Shown: piece after piece, positions 63,010-64,000 of the stretch
Layout of the letters: each line of letters starts with the position of its first letter
How positions within the stretch are numbered: position 1 is the stretch's first letter
NCBI RefSeq assembly: GCF_014203235.1
Contig: NZ_JACHIN010000001.1
Coordinates: 186,001-250,000, forward strand
Source: Nonomuraea endophytica
GTDB lineage: Bacteria > Actinomycetota > Actinomycetes > Streptosporangiales > Streptosporangiaceae
Direction of reading: 5' to 3'
DNA: 64,000 nucleotides
Program-made: the position numbers and the translations under genes
Notes under the pieces: model-generated
The model's input: only the letters and a program-made list of their open reading frames with translations
The model's database searches: none
Told to the model about the DNA's origin: nothing

Positions 63010-63906
63010 TCACACACGGTCGCGACGCGCAACGAATCCGGCGATACCCGCGCAGATCAGATCGCCGACGATGATGACAATCCTTGACACAAGGGCCACG
63101 GCGATCGCCGAGCCTCTGTCCATGACCGGTGACAGCACCGCCACCATGGCCACCTCGCGCACCCCCGCCCCCGCGGGCACGACGAACGTCAGGATGCCCA
63201 GGCACCACGACAGCGCGAACGCGCCGATCGCGAAGAGCAGCCCGGTCTGCGGCGCGACGAAGTAGAGGTGCACGCCGTAGGCGGTCCACCCGGCCAGCGC
63301 CCAGCCGAGCGCGGTCAGCATGCCGCGCCGGGTGAGCGGGCGTTCGAGCGGCTCGCGCTTGAGCTTGCGCAGCCCGAAGCCGATCACCGCGTTGATGACC
63401 TTGGGCTCCAGCAGCACGAGGATCACCGGCAGGGCCAGCAGCAGCCAGCCGTAGCGGTCCCAGCCGAGGGTGCCGAGCGTGACGAGCAGGCCGGTGGCCA
63501 GCTGGATCGGCATCATCAGGAAGAACGCGGCGGCGCTGCGCGCGCGGGGGACGCCGAGGTCGCGGCCCATCTCCATCTGCGCGATCACCGGCCAGACGGC
63601 GCCGGGGATGTATTTGCCGAGCTGGCCCACGAAGAAGACCTTGGCCGCCGGCCTGAACGGCAGCGGCGAGCCCAGGTCGGCGAGGAGCGTGCGCCACGTG
63701 AGCATCGCGCCCAGCAGCGCCGCGACGACCGCGACCAGCGAGGCGGCCACCATGGGCCACGACAGCTTCGCGAACCCGGCGGCCACGGCGTCCCACTGCG
63801 AGGCGACCGCCCAGGTGCCGAAGCCCAGGGCGATGGCCAGGAAGCCGAACCTGACGACCCTCTTCACCACGGAGCGGCGGGCCGTGCGCGGCTCCGCCGT
63901 ACTCAA
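63010..63906 (-). CDS. Lysylphosphatidylglycerol synthase-like membrane protein (UPF0104 type)
   Basis: 298 residues, about eight membrane helices, of the family that includes the flippase-like half of MprF and AglD. Marks: AAKVFFVGQLGKYIPGAVWPVIAQMEMGRDLGVPRARSAAAFFLMMPIQL and FVVPAGAGVREVAMVAVL. No lysyl-transferase domain. It probably moves or handles a lipid-linked sugar in the glycan route encoded here. The start is TTG 63906, overlapping the upstream stop (TTGA) with GGAAAGAG before it; a GTG at 63975 would give 321 residues but overlaps that gene by 73 nt. Confidence 0.82.
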   Translation of the reverse strand: MSTAEPRTARRSVVKRVVRFGFLAIALGFGTWAVASQWDAVAAGFAKLSWPMVAASLVAVVAALLGAMLTWRTLLADLGSPLPFRPAAKVFFVGQLGKYIPGAVWPVIAQMEMGRDLGVPRARSAAAFFLMMPIQLATGLLVTLGTLGWDRYGWLLLALPVILVLLEPKVINAVIGFGLRKLKREPLERPLTRRGMLTALGWALAGWTAYGVHLYFVAPQTGLLFAIGAFALSWCLGILTFVVPAGAGVREVAMVAVLSPVMDRGSAIAVALVSRIVIIVGDLICAGIAGFVARRDRV

Positions 63907-64000
63907 AGCACTCTTTCCGGCGGCTGCGGGAGTGCGGCGCCGCGCGGACGGCGCGGCGTCTTGGTGGCCACCCACAGGTAGGTCGGCACGACCGGAAGGA
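63903..64000 (-). CDS. C-terminal end of an unidentified gene, cut by the window edge
   Basis: The last 31 residues (in frame: LPVVPTYLWVATKTPRRPRG then a Pro-rich end) run off the right edge. The stop overlaps the start of the UPF0104 gene, so it is the upstream member of the same operon. The fragment is too short to identify; a glycosyltransferase or membrane protein is possible from context only. Confidence 0.5.
   Translation of the reverse strand, partial: LPVVPTYLWVATKTPRRPRGAALPQPPERVL

Overview
The window is high-GC DNA from a filamentous actinomycete. The core gene set supports this: mtrA-mtrB-lpqB with a long-form hpf and an orphan LuxR-type regulator, secA with an Rv3235-family neighbour, whiB next to manB, DUF3499 and Trm112, the coenzyme F420 genes (fbiA-fbiB and fbiC), and a DasR-type regulator with its GlcNAc phosphotransferase genes. 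A Streptosporangiales-like organism (Nonomuraea or Streptosporangium type) fits best, but that is inference from gene content and not from any search. There is no sign of a phage, plasmid, insertion sequence, tRNA, rRNA or CRISPR array.

Layout. 0-7.2 kb: an amino-sugar PTS locus. A leftward operon (SIS isomerase/deaminase, EIIB, EIIA, HAD phosphatase, HPr, EI cut by the window edge) diverges from dasR and two EIIC permeases around a palindromic DasR-type site. 7.4-13 kb: Rv3235-family gene, secA, an HGxxPAAW-like membrane protein and a YcaQ-type winged-helix protein. 13-20.3 kb: leftward block of LuxR-type regulator, hpf, comF, lpqB, mtrB, mtrA. 20.6-28.2 kb: a coupled operon (membrane protein, DUF4129, DUF4350, MoxR ATPase, DUF58), then SpoIIM-like and RDD membrane proteins. 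28.2-34.8 kb: four secreted LVIVD-repeat beta-propeller paralogues with a DUF305 lipoprotein in their midst. 34.9-38.2 kb: two different S-adenosylhomocysteine hydrolases in tandem and a MerR-type regulator. 38.2-42.4 kb: asparagine-synthase-like protein, a small secreted GerMN-like protein, and a receptor-type Ser/Thr kinase with an unusual repeat ectodomain. 42.4-49.7 kb: CDF transporter, sugar-phosphate isomerase, Trm112-like, manB, DUF3499, zincin-like protein, whiB, and a membrane protein with a very long Gln/Pro-rich tail. 49.8-58 kb: F420 genes (fbiA, fbiB, fbiC) interleaved with a chitin-type LPMO, DoxX and a binding-protein/vWA fusion. 58-64 kb: secreted alpha/beta hydrolase, HhH-GPD glycosylase, and a sugar-nucleotide/glycosyltransferase group.

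How they connect. The LPMO would help open chitin, and the PTS with the SIS enzyme would import and use the resulting GlcNAc under DasR control, although no DasR-type site was seen at the LPMO. ManB, the phosphoglucose/phosphomannose isomerase, the nucleotidyltransferase and GT4 form a plausible mannose-activation and glycan route. Most candidate novelty is in non-coding and paralogue structure: a 74-nt element present twice with RNA-like pairing, the LVIVD quartet with eight invariant cysteines, a palindrome between an LVIVD gene and DUF305, and a set of apparently leaderless genes.
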